A DNA stretch of 64,000 nucleotides from Vreelandella lionensis (GTDB lineage Bacteria > Pseudomonadota > Gammaproteobacteria > Pseudomonadales > Halomonadaceae), in contig NZ_MWVI01000071.1 in NCBI RefSeq assembly GCF_002087295.1, forward strand, positions 29,391-93,390, in the 5' to 3' direction. The translations under genes and the position numbers were made by a program. Below the pieces are notes generated by a model, which saw nothing but the letters and a program-made list of their open reading frames with translations, did no database searches and was not told the DNA's origin. Of the stretch, positions 20,827 through 31,098 are shown piece after piece. Every line of letters begins with the position of its first letter. Position 1 is the stretch's first letter.

Positions 20827-20854
20827 GTTATAATTAGAGATTATGTTTTGTCAT
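20827..20854 (-). promoter_or_regulatory. Putative sigma-70 promoter for the formate dehydrogenase operon
   Basis: On the minus strand ATGACA (complement of 20849-20854) and TATAAC (complement of 20827-20832) are separated by 16 bases. Transcription would begin about 20 bases before the start codon of the 4Fe-4S protein at 20798. The surrounding 100 bases are AT-rich compared with the genes. This is by-eye evidence only. Confidence 0.4.
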
Positions 20855-20994
20855 CTCATGGATGACTTTCGGCGTTATAACGACATAGCTTTTGTATCAG
20901 AGTATGGCGCAAACAGCTTTTTTGCCACTTCCTTTGGTCGTACCGCTGTCAACGCAAGCCCGCCATACTTACCATAACCCACTGATTCAAAAAG

Positions 20995-21609
20995 CTAACT
21001 GTCTTTTTTTCGCTCTCCTGGAGCGTGATCAGGATAATCAGACTGGTCGTCTAGTGAGGCACTTTGTACAAAACTGTCATCACTTGTGCAAGCGCTCACC
21101 TGCTCAGGCGGGCTCTCAGCCGCTACTTTTTCGCTGTGTTCAGCGTCTTTTTGTGCCGAATCTTCCAGCTTCTCTAAGGTCTCTTCCGCCTTATTGGCCC
21201 AACGCCGCAGCTTGCCCGCTAGCTCGCTGGCCATGGGCTTTAACTGTTGAGTGTAGTCGGCGTCGTAATCATCCAAACCATCGCGCACATTGTAGTTACC
21301 GGTGGCCCAGAGCCTACGCAGGGCACGGCGGCGCAGCGCAGCACTGACGCCAGGCACCATAAAGGCGCTGAAGTCACTGCCGGCAGGCAGGGTGTCTGGG
21401 TCGGGCAACGAGTGGTCCAGGCTGCCCGGCAGGGGCGGAGCTGCGGCCTCTTGCTTGTCTACCGCAGGGGGGGAGGCATCTATACCGTCAGACTCAGGCG
21501 CGTGCGCCTCTACCTCTAACTGAGGCTCTATCGGTTCCGCTGGCGGCCTGTCATCACTCTCATGTTCAATGCCGCGCTTTTTACGCGACCAGCGCTCCAA
21601 ACGGCTCAC
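20995..21609 (-). CDS. DUF3306 protein
   Basis: A 204-residue acidic protein. The N-terminus MSRLERWSRKKRG and the central block FMVPGVSAALRRRALRRLWATGNYNVRDGLDDYD are the hallmarks of DUF3306. The middle and end are low in complexity, rich in Pro, Glu, Asp and Ser. DUF3306 genes regularly sit with DUF3305 and formate dehydrogenase genes, which is the arrangement here; the function is unknown. Its start overlaps the stop of the DUF3305 gene by 4 bases. Confidence 0.8.
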   Translation of the reverse strand: MSRLERWSRKKRGIEHESDDRPPAEPIEPQLEVEAHAPESDGIDASPPAVDKQEAAAPPLPGSLDHSLPDPDTLPAGSDFSAFMVPGVSAALRRRALRRLWATGNYNVRDGLDDYDADYTQQLKPMASELAGKLRRWANKAEETLEKLEDSAQKDAEHSEKVAAESPPEQVSACTSDDSFVQSASLDDQSDYPDHAPGERKKDS

Positions 21610-22046
21610 TGTGGCTGCTCCTTGGTCGGGGTCCCTTTACCGCGCCCGGCCCCTTTGCGTTTTTTCTTGCGGGTTTCCACCGGCGCTTCACCGTGGCGCG
21701 CGAGATAGTGCTCTATCCACACCTGAATCGCCATCGGCATCGCGGCTTCTGACACTTGCTGCTCGCCATCTAGCCAGCCTGCGGCCACATCCTGGCTGGC
21801 GGTGATCGCATCGGGCTTCGGGGTTTGCCCGGTGAAACCGGCACGCACAAAGAGGCGCGGCGTCGGCGCGGTGAGGTTAAATCGGTAGGCCGCTCGCTCG
21901 GTCATATAGAGCTGCAGGTTGAGGACGCACTCCCCTTCGTCCCCCGGCACTAGCTCGGCAATGCGCCACTGGGTCAGCGTGAAACTGCGCACCTGCTTGG
22001 GCTCGGCGACTAAGGTAACGCTTAATGCGCGTAAACTATCACTCAT
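21606..22046 (-). CDS. DUF3305 protein
   Basis: A protein of 146 residues from the ATG at 22046 (an in-frame ATG at 22082 would add 12). The segment RSFTLTQWRIAELVPGDEGE...LYMTERAAYRFNL followed by PRLFVRAGFTG is characteristic of DUF3305. The C-terminus is Lys/Arg-rich. Like DUF3306 it is a companion of formate dehydrogenase operons without known activity; a role in enzyme maturation is only an inference from context. It is divergent from fdhD, with about 150 bases between. Confidence 0.8.
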   Translation of the reverse strand: MSDSLRALSVTLVAEPKQVRSFTLTQWRIAELVPGDEGECVLNLQLYMTERAAYRFNLTAPTPRLFVRAGFTGQTPKPDAITASQDVAAGWLDGEQQVSEAAMPMAIQVWIEHYLARHGEAPVETRKKKRKGAGRGKGTPTKEQPQ

Positions 22047-22197
22047 GGGTTTCACCACCTTAGACCTTGAACGGGTAGACAAGTAAGCCTTTTGAGCGCC
22101 ATCATCGTCAACTCAGACAATTTTACTCAACTATTATGATCTTGTACGCCGTGTTTGCGTCAGCCACACAGCGTTTTGGTATCAGTGAGGATTGCGG

Positions 22198-23054
22198 ATG
22201 CCCGCCCTTCAGTTAAGCCGAGCCCGCTTACCGGCCACGAACACCATTGATGTCATGAGTGCCTACGGCGACACTCGCCCGCAGGCCATTGCCGCCGAGC
22301 GTGCGCTTACGGTGTATCTTAACAAGCGTGAAATTGTCACCCTGATGACGCTGGGCGATGACCCCGAGGCACTATTGGTAGGCTACCTGCGCAACCAGGG
22401 GCTATTAAGAAGCGCCGAGGACTTAACCGCGGTTCAGGTTGACTGGGACGTCGAGGCTGCGGTGATCGTTACCCGCCACCTGCCTGATGATTTGGAAGCA
22501 CGCCTTAGCACGCGCACCGTCACGACGGGCTGCGGTCAGGGCACGGTGTTTGGTAAACTGTTGGAGCAAACTTCTCTCACAGCGCTGCCTGAGACACCGC
22601 TGGCCCAATCGGCGCTATATCAACTGTTGACCAATTTGAACACCTCTAACGACACCTACCGCAGCGCGGGCGCGGTACACGGCTGCGCGCTGTGCCACCA
22701 AGCTCAGGTGCTGGATTTCGTCGAAGATGTGGGCCGCCACAACGCCGTGGACACACTGGCGGGTCGCCCGGGGTTAACCAAACCGATAGCCGTAGCGCCG
22801 ATATTTTTTACACCACCGGCCGTTTAACGTCTGAAATGGTGCTGAAAGTCGCGCAAATGGGCATTAGCGTACTGGTATCGCGTTCAGGCGTGACACAGAA
22901 AGGCGTAGAGCTGGCCGAGCGTTTCGGCGTGATGCTGATTGCCCGTGCGAAGGGGAAAGGCTTCCAAGCCATTAACGCCGCTGGCCGCTTGACGCTGGAC
23001 GCGATTCCCCCCAAGCCGCCGAGTGCGCGCTCGTCCAAGGAGGCAGGCGTATGA
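22198..23054 (+). CDS. fdhD: Formate dehydrogenase accessory sulfurtransferase FdhD (frameshifted)
   Basis: FdhD transfers sulfur from IscS to the molybdenum cofactor, which formate dehydrogenases need for activity. Family motifs are TTGCGQGT (the conserved Cys region), GAVHGCALC, FVEDVGRHNAVDTLAG and, after the break, IFYTTGRLTSEMVLKVAQMGI. A frameshift near 22770-22800 divides it. ATG 22198 has GAGG upstream. The stop overlaps ATG 23051 of mobA. It starts the plus-strand cofactor operon, divergent from the DUF3305 gene. Confidence 0.9.
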
Positions 23055-23671
23055 TCGCCAAGCACGAACTGACTGGCATGATTCTCGCGGGCGGTGAAGG
23101 CCGCCGTATGGGCGGGCGAGATAAGGGCCTGGAGCCCTTTGCAGGCTTGCCGCTGGTAGCGCACACCGTTAAGCGCTTCGATGGCCACGTGCATTGGTTG
23201 ATGATTAACGCCAACCGCAATAGCGATGCGTATGCGCTGTTTGCCGACCGTGTGATTGAAGATGCCGAAGGCGGCTTCAAAGGCCCGCTGATGGGTATTT
23301 ACAGCGGCCTGCTTGCGGCTCAAACGCCGTGGCTGCTGGTCGCACCCTGCGACTCCCCTGCGCTGCCCCACGATTTGGTGGCGCGCATGGTCGCAGGTAT
23401 TACCCAGGCGGGTGTCGAGCACGATATCGCAGGGGCGTTCGATGGCGAGCGGCTGCACCCCGTCGTCGCGCTGCTGCGTACGTCGCTGGCTGACGATTTA
23501 GCGGCCACCCTGGCCGAAGGCGAGCGTAAAATCGATCGCTGGTACGCGCGCCACGCATGGTGCCGGGTGGATATGTCGGACTGCCCTGAAGCGTTCGCCA
23601 ACCTCAATACCGAAGAGGAGAAAGCCCGCTTGGAGCTGGCCCTGACAACGCCTTCCCAGGAGACGCCATGA
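23051..23671 (+). CDS. mobA: Molybdenum cofactor guanylyltransferase MobA
   Basis: MobA attaches GMP to Mo-molybdopterin, giving the MGD form used by formate dehydrogenase. The nucleotide-binding signature GMILAGGEGRRMGGRDKGL is at the N-terminus; LVAPCDSPALP, GAFDGERLHPVVALL and FANLNTEEE are further MobA blocks. The gene is intact at 206 residues and overlaps both neighbours by ATGA, so it is translationally coupled to fdhD and to the second moeA. Confidence 0.92.
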   Translation: MIAKHELTGMILAGGEGRRMGGRDKGLEPFAGLPLVAHTVKRFDGHVHWLMINANRNSDAYALFADRVIEDAEGGFKGPLMGIYSGLLAAQTPWLLVAPCDSPALPHDLVARMVAGITQAGVEHDIAGAFDGERLHPVVALLRTSLADDLAATLAEGERKIDRWYARHAWCRVDMSDCPEAFANLNTEEEKARLELALTTPSQETP

Positions 23672-24922
23672 GCCTGTCGTGTTTTGAACTGGGCGAGCAG
23701 ATGCTCAGCGTCGATGACGCCCGCGATGCGCTGATGACGCTGGTTGAGAAATCGGTAGCGGTAGAACAGGTGGCAATAGGCAGCGCCTACGGACGCAGGC
23801 TGGCGACTGATATCACTGCGCCTATTAACGTGCCACAGAATACCAATGCGGCGATGGATGGCGTTGCCTTGTCCTGGCCCAAAGAGCCACCCTACACCAC
23901 ACATATTCAGATTGTAGGTGATGCCTTCGCCGGGCAAGCGTTTGAGGGTGAGGTGCCCTCTGGCCAGTGCGTACGCATCACCACCGGCGCGCCGCTGCCC
24001 AGCGGCACCGATACGGTGATTATGCGTGAGCAGCTCATTGAGGTTGACGACAGCGTCACCATCGATGCGCCAGAGCGGGTCAGTTTTGGGCAGCATGTAC
24101 GCCAAGCCGGGGAAGATATTGCCAAAGGGGCCGTTGCATTGACGGCGGGCACACGGCTGGATGCTGCCAGCATGGGGCTGATTGCTTCATTAGGCCATGC
24201 CACCACCGCCGTCCATCAGCGTCCAAAGGTAGCGATCTTCTCCACTGGCAACGAAGTCACGCCGCCGGGAGAGCCGCTCCCAAGCGCCGGAATTTACGAC
24301 AACCAATCGCTTCACCCTGATCGGCATGCTTAGCGAGCAAGGGGCCGAAGTGGTGGATTTAGGTATTCTGCCCGACGACCCGCGCGCTATTGAGCAAGCG
24401 CTTGCGGAAGCAGCGGCGCAGTGTGACCTTGTGATTACCAGCGGCGGCGTGTCCGTGGGCCACGCGGACTACACCCGCGCTGCGCTGGAAAAGCTCGGAC
24501 GGCTGGCCTTTTGGCGGGTGGCGCTACGTCCTGGGCGCCGGATGGCCTGCGGCCAACTGAGCGACTCCCGCACGCCGTTTGTGGGGCTACCCGGTAATCC
24601 GGTGGCGGTGATGGTTACTTTCAGCCAGTTTGTGGTGCCGCTTTTGCAACGGCTGCAGGGGCAGCTGCCTTCTCCGCCCTTACGACTCACAGCGATTGCC
24701 CAAACACCGCTAAAAAGCCGCCTGAAGCGCACCGACTTTCTGCGTGGCATTTATACTTGTGATGAGCAGGGCGTGCTACATGTGCGCAGCACAGGTGCCC
24801 CGGGCTCGGGTAATTTGACTTCCATGGTGATGGCCAACTGTTTGATTGAACTTGGCGATGACGAGGCAGACGCACAGCCAGGCGAGGCGGTCTGCATTCA
24901 ACCGATAACGAGCTGGCAATGA
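23668..24922 (+). CDS. moeA: Molybdopterin molybdenumtransferase MoeA, copy 2 (frameshifted)
   Basis: A second MoeA-type protein. Landmarks are [57 protein letters not shown] and [12 protein letters not shown]. The frame breaks near 24303, and adding one base gives the continuous [12 protein letters not shown]. The length of about 418 residues is normal. The sequence differs clearly from the copy at 11305, so the two are not a recent duplication. Paralogous MoeA proteins in other organisms can separate Mo and W handling or serve different enzymes; here it is coupled to mobA and moaA. Confidence 0.88.
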
Positions 24923-25910
24923 CCGAACAACTGATTGACGATTTTGGCCGCCGAGTGCGCTACGTGCGCATTTCGGTGACCGACCGCTGCGACTTCCGCT
25001 GCGTGTACTGCATGAGCGAGGAGATGACATTTCTTCCCCGTGCGCAGGTGCTCACGCTGGAAGAGCTCGCCATGGTGGCGCGCGCCTTCACCGAGCTTGG
25101 CGTCGAGAAGATCCGCCTGACCGGCGGCGAACCGCTAGTGCGCAAGGGATTGAGCAACTGGTGGACGAGATTGGCGCCCTACCGGGGCTGGACGATTTCA
25201 CCATGACCACCAACGGCGCCAGCCTGCGCAAGCACGCCAAGCGGCTGTATGACGGTGGCCTACGTAGGCTCAACATTAGCCTGGACTCCCTCGACCCCGA
25301 GCGCTTTAAGCAGCTGACGCGCACCGGCGACTTAGCCAAAGTGATCGACGGTATCCACGCCGCCAAAGAGGCGGGCATCAAGCGCATCAAGCTGAACGCG
25401 GTGATCTTGAAGGGGCGCAACGAAGACGAAGTGCTCGACTTGGTGACCTTTGCCCGTCAGGAAGGCCTCGATATTAGCTTTATCGAGGAGATGCCGCTGG
25501 GCGATGTGTCGGACCACTCCCGGGCAGAGACCTTCTACTCCAGCGACGACGTTCAGGCGTTGATCGAAACACGCTACCCGCTGACACCCACTACGGAGAG
25601 CACACCGGGGCCGTCGCGCTACTTCAAAATGGCCGACAGCGACAGCCGGGTGGGCTTTATCTCGCCCCATAGCCATAACTTCTGCGATAGCTGCAACCGC
25701 GTACGGGTCACCGTGGAAGGCCGCCTGCTGCTCGGCCTGGGTAATGAGCACTCGGTAGACCTGCGCGCCGTATTGCGCCGCCATCCTGGCGATATGCAGG
25801 CGCTCAAAACCGCCATTATTAACGCCCTACCGCTTAAGCCCGAACGCCACCACTTCACCACCGATGGCGACGTGCAGGTGGTGCGCTTTATGAACATGAC
25901 CGGAGGTTAA
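24919..25910 (+). CDS. moaA: GTP 3',8-cyclase MoaA (frameshifted, one cluster ligand changed)
   Basis: This radical-SAM enzyme performs the first step of Moco synthesis. The SAM cluster motif CDFRCVYC follows [37 protein letters not shown] and the C-terminal [10 protein letters not shown] block are conserved. The third Cys of the C-terminal 4Fe-4S cluster should follow GRLLL; the codon here is GGC (Gly) rather than TGC, a single-base difference. A frameshift lies near 25149 (missing base in GGATT). The product is about 330 residues, as usual. It overlaps moeA by ATGA; its last bases contain the ribosome site of the next gene. Confidence 0.88.
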
Positions 25911-25913
25911 CCG

Positions 25914-26941
25914 TTGGCAGCCGCTTCACGCGTTCCCGTTCACATCGTCACCGGCTTTTTAGGTAGCGGCAAAACCACGCTTATCCACAGCCTGATTGAA
26001 CAAAAGCCTGTGGGTGAGAAATGGGCCATTCTGGTCAACGAATTTGGCCAGATCGGCATTGATCAGGCGATGTTTGATGCGCGCGATGATGTGGTGGTGA
26101 AAGGCTTGCCCGGCGGCTGCCTATGCTGCCAGCTAGCGTTCGTGCTTCAGGCGGCGCTGGTCAATTTATTGGCGCGCAGCAAGCCCGACCGAGTGATTAT
26201 TGAGCCCTCTGGCCTTGGCCACCCGGCAGGGTTGCTGGACCTGCTGCGCGGCGAGGCGTTTCAAGACGTGGTGGCGGTGCAGGATAACATCGCCACGCTT
26301 GACCCACGCCGATTGGATGAAGCCCGCGTGCGCGAGCACGACACGTTTCAGGATCAGCTAAATATGGCCGACGCCATCGCTATCACCATGGGCGAGCAGG
26401 CAAGCAACGCCCAGCACCAACAAGCGCAGCAGTTTATCAGCACGCTATGGCCGGCCCGTAAATGGGTGTACACCGTTGAGGAAGGGGTACTGCCGGTTTC
26501 GCTCATCTTGGACAGCGGCCAGGCGCGCCAACAAGATCAGCCTGCGATGCCTGCCGAGCATCAGGCTCTGGCACCAGCCCTAGCCTAGAGGGCGCTTTTT
26601 TCGATTTTCCGCCCCCTCCTGGCCAGCCCCAACAGCAAACCGCCACTGCCCTGGGTTACACCAGTACGGGCCTGCGCTGGCACCCTACCGAGCGATTCGA
26701 CCTTGATCATCTCGCCTATTGTTTTAGCGAGCTGCCCACTACGGCGCGGGTAAAGGGAGTATTCCACACCGCTGACGGCTGGAAACGGTTCAACCGCGCG
26801 GATGGTGCCCTAAGCGTTGCCAGCAGCGCTTGGCGGCAAGACTCGCGGCTTGAGGTGATTACCCCCGAGAGCTTTCAGCACGCCGCGCTGATCGCGGCGT
26901 TACTCATCAAGCTGCATGCCTCAAGCGTAGGACTGAGCTAG
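25914..26941 (+). CDS. COG0523 (CobW-like) metal-chaperone GTPase (frameshifted)
   Basis: A G3E-family P-loop GTPase. The Walker A motif GFLGSGKTTL, the metal-binding GGCLCC motif and the ILVNEFGQIGID region are present, followed by IEPSGLGHP. Members bind Zn, Co or Fe and are thought to deliver metal to client enzymes. The start appears to be TTG 25914, because GGAGG (25902-25906) stands at ideal spacing and no ATG is near. The frame breaks near 26580; the C-terminal CobW domain then continues (LRWHPTERFDLDHL, VKGVFHTADGW) to TAG 26939-26941. It is the last gene of the cofactor operon and overlaps the convergent EAL gene by 21 bases. Confidence 0.82.
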
Positions 26942-29900
26942 CACGGCTGCTTCAATGTCATTAACGGACACCGGCCGTCCGAACAGATAGCCCTGAAAGG
27001 CGTGACAGCCATGGGCCATCAGCCACGCCTGCTGTGCTTCCACTTCCACCCCCTCGGCAATCACATCCAGGTTTAAGCTCTTCGCCAGGGCAATGGTACT
27101 TTCCACAATCGCCGCGTTTGCTTTGCTCTCTAGCACTTGCTGCACAAAGGATTGGTCAATTTTCAGCTGGTCCAACGGCAGTTGGGCCAAGTAAGCCAGC
27201 GACGAGTAGCCGGTGCCGAAGTCGTCCAGCGAGAAACGAACGCCCAAGGCTTTTAGACTGAGCATTTTATCGCGTGCATCGTCACGCGCCTCTACAAACA
27301 GCGTTTCAGTGACTTCTAATTTCAGCTGCTCTAGCGGCGCTTGAGTGCGCTGAAATACCTGCTCGACCCGCTGCAGAAAGTTGTTCTCGCGGAATTGTAA
27401 TGGGCTGATGTTCACCGAAATCGTGAGCCTATTCAGCAGCGGCGAACCTGCCCACTGGGCTAACTGCTGGCAAGCCTCTTCCAGCACCCACTCCCCGACA
27501 TCATTAATCAGCCCTGTGCTCTCTAGCAGCGGTATAAACTCGCCCGGCGAGACTAACCCACGCCCAGGGTGCTGCCAGCGCAGTAGGGCTTCAACGCCTA
27601 TTAATCTACCCAGACGATCAACCTGAGGTTGGTAATGCAGCCGCCATTGCTGATGCTCAAGCGCTTGGCGAAGCTCCGACTCTAGTTTTACCTTAGCTAG
27701 CAGTTTTGCCTGCATGGAAGGGTCAAAAAAACGCACTGCGCGTCGGACGCTGGCTTTCGCTTGAGAAAGTGCCATATCTCCCTGTTGAAGATAGTCGTCT
27801 GCGCTGCGCTGGCTATCTGCGATGATCGTAATACCTACGCTAGCGGTGACTAACGCACTCTCTTCCCCCACGCTGATCGGCTCATCCAGCGCCGCCAGCA
27901 GCTTATACGCGATATGTTCAGCCAGTTTCCTGAGTTTGCCGTGGGCTACCATCAATCCCTTCAATCAGCACCGCAAACTCGTCGCTTCCCAACCTTGCCA
28001 AGGTGTCGGTATCTCGCAGCATTCGCCCAAAGCGCCGGGCAATACTTTGCAACAGCTGGTCGCCCGCATGGTGGCCTAGGGTATCGTTAACATGATTAAA
28101 GTTATCAATATCGATCAGGATTAACGCGCCGCAGCGCTGATGGCGGTTAAGCTCTTTTAACGCTGTACCAATACGATCAATAAACAGTCTACGGTTAGCA
28201 AAGCCGGTTAACGGGTCATAAAAGGCAAGCTGGTGGATCTCCTGCTCGGCCGCTTTACGCTCACTAATATCGCTCATGGTCGCCACGTAGTGGGTCAATT
28301 CACCGCCGTGGCCATACACAGCGCTAATGGGTCGCCACTCAGGAAACAGCTCGCCGTTTTTGCGCTGATTCCAGATCTCCCCTTCCCAGTTACCCGTAGC
28401 CATAACGCTACGCCACAGCCGACGATAAAACGCAGCGTTATGGTGGCCGGAACTAAACATACGCGGGTTTTTGCCAATCATCTCCTCATCGCTGTAACCG
28501 GTAATACGCTTAAAAGTATCATTAACCTTCAGGATATTGCCCCGCGCATCGGTCACCATAATGCCTAAATGCGCCTGGAATGCAGCAGCGGCGATTTGCA
28601 GTTCAACCTCGGCTTGCTTCGCGTCGGTAATATCGCGGGTCACAGAAAGCACTCCTTCAAAGTATTTTGTTTTGCTTGCCAAGGGGCTAACAGTGGCATG
28701 AAAGTAACGTTGCTGTTGGCCTAGCATCAGCGGGTATTCAAACGTCCACCTGACGGGTTTGCTGAACTTGATGAAAGATGGCGTCAAAGGTGTTTGCCAA
28801 CGCGGGGGGCAACACCTGCTGATAGTGCAATCCTAGCGCTTGCTGGCTACCCAAGAGTAGCTTGTCCTTTTCGATGGCATGGATAAAGCGAAACCGACCC
28901 TCACCATCAAATACCAAAAATCAGGCCTTGTAGGGAGTTAATCAGCGCATCCATCCGGATCTCACGGGCCTGCAACTGATAAGAGAGTGCGGCGGTTCAA
29001 ATAGTGGCGCACTCCCCACGCTCCCAACAGCGCAATGATCGCCATAACGCCCGTTAACACCAGTGTTCGTTGGCGCCAACATGCTAATAACCGCTGCACA
29101 TCCACGCCCACCGCCACCAGTACCGGGTAGTGACTGACTCGCTGCAAATGGAACAGGCGCTCCCGCCCATCAATGGATGAAAGCGCGGTAAATGTTTGTG
29201 ACGCTTCTTGCGTCTTGAGCCACTGTTGCGTAGCAGAATCTTCAATTTGCCTGCCCACGGTAGCGCCGTTTGTGGGCATGGGATGGCGGGCAATTAACTT
29301 GAGGTTGGCGTCTATTAAGGCCATGCTTTCGCCGTCATAGACGCGCATTTGCTGCAGCGCTTCGATCAGGGTCTGCGGCACCAGCCGAGCAACACCAAGC
29401 CGTTAAAATTACCACTTGCATCATTCAACCGCCGAGCGTGATAGAGGTAGAACTGCTGGTTCTGTGATGACCAGTAAAGCGGCGTGACCAGCTCTTGCTG
29501 CTTGCCTTGCTGGAAAGAGCGAAAAAAATCAGTCTCACTAATATCAAGACCCGCATGCCGGTTATTGCTACTACTTACCCAGACACGCCCTTGGGCATTG
29601 AGAACGCCAAGCTCATCAATTAGTGGCATATAGCCAGCCAAACTTTCTAAAGCATACTGTATGCTCGCCGTATTATTGAGGCCCGTCCCTCCGACACTCT
29701 CCACTCGCTCCGCCAAGGTAAAAAGTGCCTGCCCACTCTGCCCCAGCATACCCTTTGCCCACTCGGCCACTACATTCGAACGCGAAATGGCTCGAGACTC
29801 AGCCGAGCGTATCTCTTGCTGGTACTGCCCTTCCAATAACCAACCGAATAGCAGCAACATGACGCACAGAGCCAACGCAAATATGACGATGGCTTGCCGC

Positions 29901-29968
29901 TGCTGTCGGCGATACATCGGCACTGCTTGAGTTTTGTGGGCTAACTCATCACTGCGAGAGGAGCGCAT
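26921..29968 (-). CDS. Membrane PAS-GGDEF-EAL c-di-GMP protein (several frameshifts)
   Basis: One long gene in about six frame segments. An N-terminal helix (IVIFALALCVMLLLFGWLL) and a second near residue 325 bracket a periplasmic Cache-like sensor. Two PAS regions follow (the second with GIMVTDARGNILKVNDTFKRITGYSDEEM), then a GGDEF domain whose signature is GSDEF, and an EAL domain with EALLRWQHP, VTETLF, DDFGTGYSSL, KIDQSFV and EGVE, all consistent with an active phosphodiesterase. Breaks lie near 29385, 28985, 28925, 28750 and 27945. A GSDEF domain beside EAL often regulates rather than synthesises. It is probably transcribed alone, divergent from the LysR gene. Confidence 0.82.
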
Positions 29969-30159
29969 CAAATATTGGCCTTATTCAAGTGTCGCGCAAG
30001 CGCACCTGATACAGTGTAAAAAATAACAGTGAAAGATACACCACAGCGACTTCATGGTCGCAATGCTAGATAGTGGCGCTTCGCTTTTTTGATGTATATC
30101 AATTTTTTGTCTAACCCAATGCAGCAAAAAAGCCCCCTTTTCCTGATCAAGAGGCAGCT

Positions 30160-31062
30160 ATGGCATCACTAGGCCTGAGCGACTACGAAATACGCCTGAT
30201 CCGCATTTTTAAGACGGTCGTTGAGTGCGGCGGTTTTACCGCTGCGGAAACCACCTTGGGGATTAGTCGCTCGGCCATTAGCCAGCATATGAACGACCTG
30301 GAGGGACGGCTGGGGTTTTGCCTCTGTCAGCGAGGACGCGGCGGATTCAGCCTAACAGAAGAGGGGAAAGAGATTTATCAGGCAGGGCTAACACTGCTTA
30401 CGGCGCTGGAGACCTTTAAAAGCGACGTTAACGCGCTGCATCACACTATCAAAGGCGAATTGAATATCGGTATTACCGATAACCTCGTCACGCTACCCGC
30501 CATGGATGTGACCCATGCGCTGGCAGCACTCACCGCCCCTCATCACGAGGTAACGGTCCATATTCATATGGAGCCATCGGACGCGGTGATTCGCGGCGTG
30601 ATGGATGGTCACCTGCATGTGGGGGTGGTGCCTGCGGTGAATTTGCCCACCAGTTTACAAACACGACTGCTGTACGACGAACCCTCTTACTTATACTGCT
30701 CCGCCGAACATCCACTGTTCAGCGTGCCCGATGAGGCATTGAGCCTTGCACAAATCGCCAGCCACCCGGCGATTCGCCCGCGCTACCCACTACCTGATGC
30801 TGCACGCCAAGCCCACGAAGCACTCAACCTACAGGCTTCTGCCTCGGACCGAGAAGGGGCCGCCTTTCTGATTTTGACCGGGCGCTTTATGGGCTTTCTA
30901 CCCGAACATGTCGCCGAGCAGGGGGTGGCAGCAGGCAAGATGCGCGCGCTTCACCCCGCTACTCAGCACTACCGCATCCCGTTTGTACTGATTACCCGCC
31001 ATGACCGCCGCCCCAATCGCGTGGTGGATGCGTTTTTGGGGTTTATCAGTGGGGGAGACTAA
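30160..31062 (+). CDS. LysR-family regulator of the pyrimidine block
   Basis: An intact 300-residue LysR-type regulator. The winged-helix part reads IFKTVVECGGFTAAETTLGISRSAISQHMNDLEGRLG; the effector-binding domain follows from about residue 95. AGAGG stands five bases before ATG 30160. It is convergent with the NCS1 permease gene, with a hairpin between them. The neighbourhood makes a pyrimidine or a breakdown product the likely effector, but that is inference. Confidence 0.85.
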   Translation: MASLGLSDYEIRLIRIFKTVVECGGFTAAETTLGISRSAISQHMNDLEGRLGFCLCQRGRGGFSLTEEGKEIYQAGLTLLTALETFKSDVNALHHTIKGELNIGITDNLVTLPAMDVTHALAALTAPHHEVTVHIHMEPSDAVIRGVMDGHLHVGVVPAVNLPTSLQTRLLYDEPSYLYCSAEHPLFSVPDEALSLAQIASHPAIRPRYPLPDAARQAHEALNLQASASDREGAAFLILTGRFMGFLPEHVAEQGVAAGKMRALHPATQHYRIPFVLITRHDRRPNRVVDAFLGFISGGD

Positions 31063-31065
31063 GCC

Positions 31066-31098
31066 TGACAAAGCTCGGCTAATTGCTGAGCTTTGTCA
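31066..31098. terminator. Convergent-gene hairpin between LysR and permease
   Basis: TGACAAAGCTC at 31066-31076 pairs perfectly with GAGCTTTGTCA at 31088-31098 around an 11-base loop. It lies between the convergent LysR stop (31062) and the permease stop (31079-31081), which falls inside the loop. No clear T tract follows on either side, so it may act with Rho or by protecting 3' ends. Confidence 0.55.
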
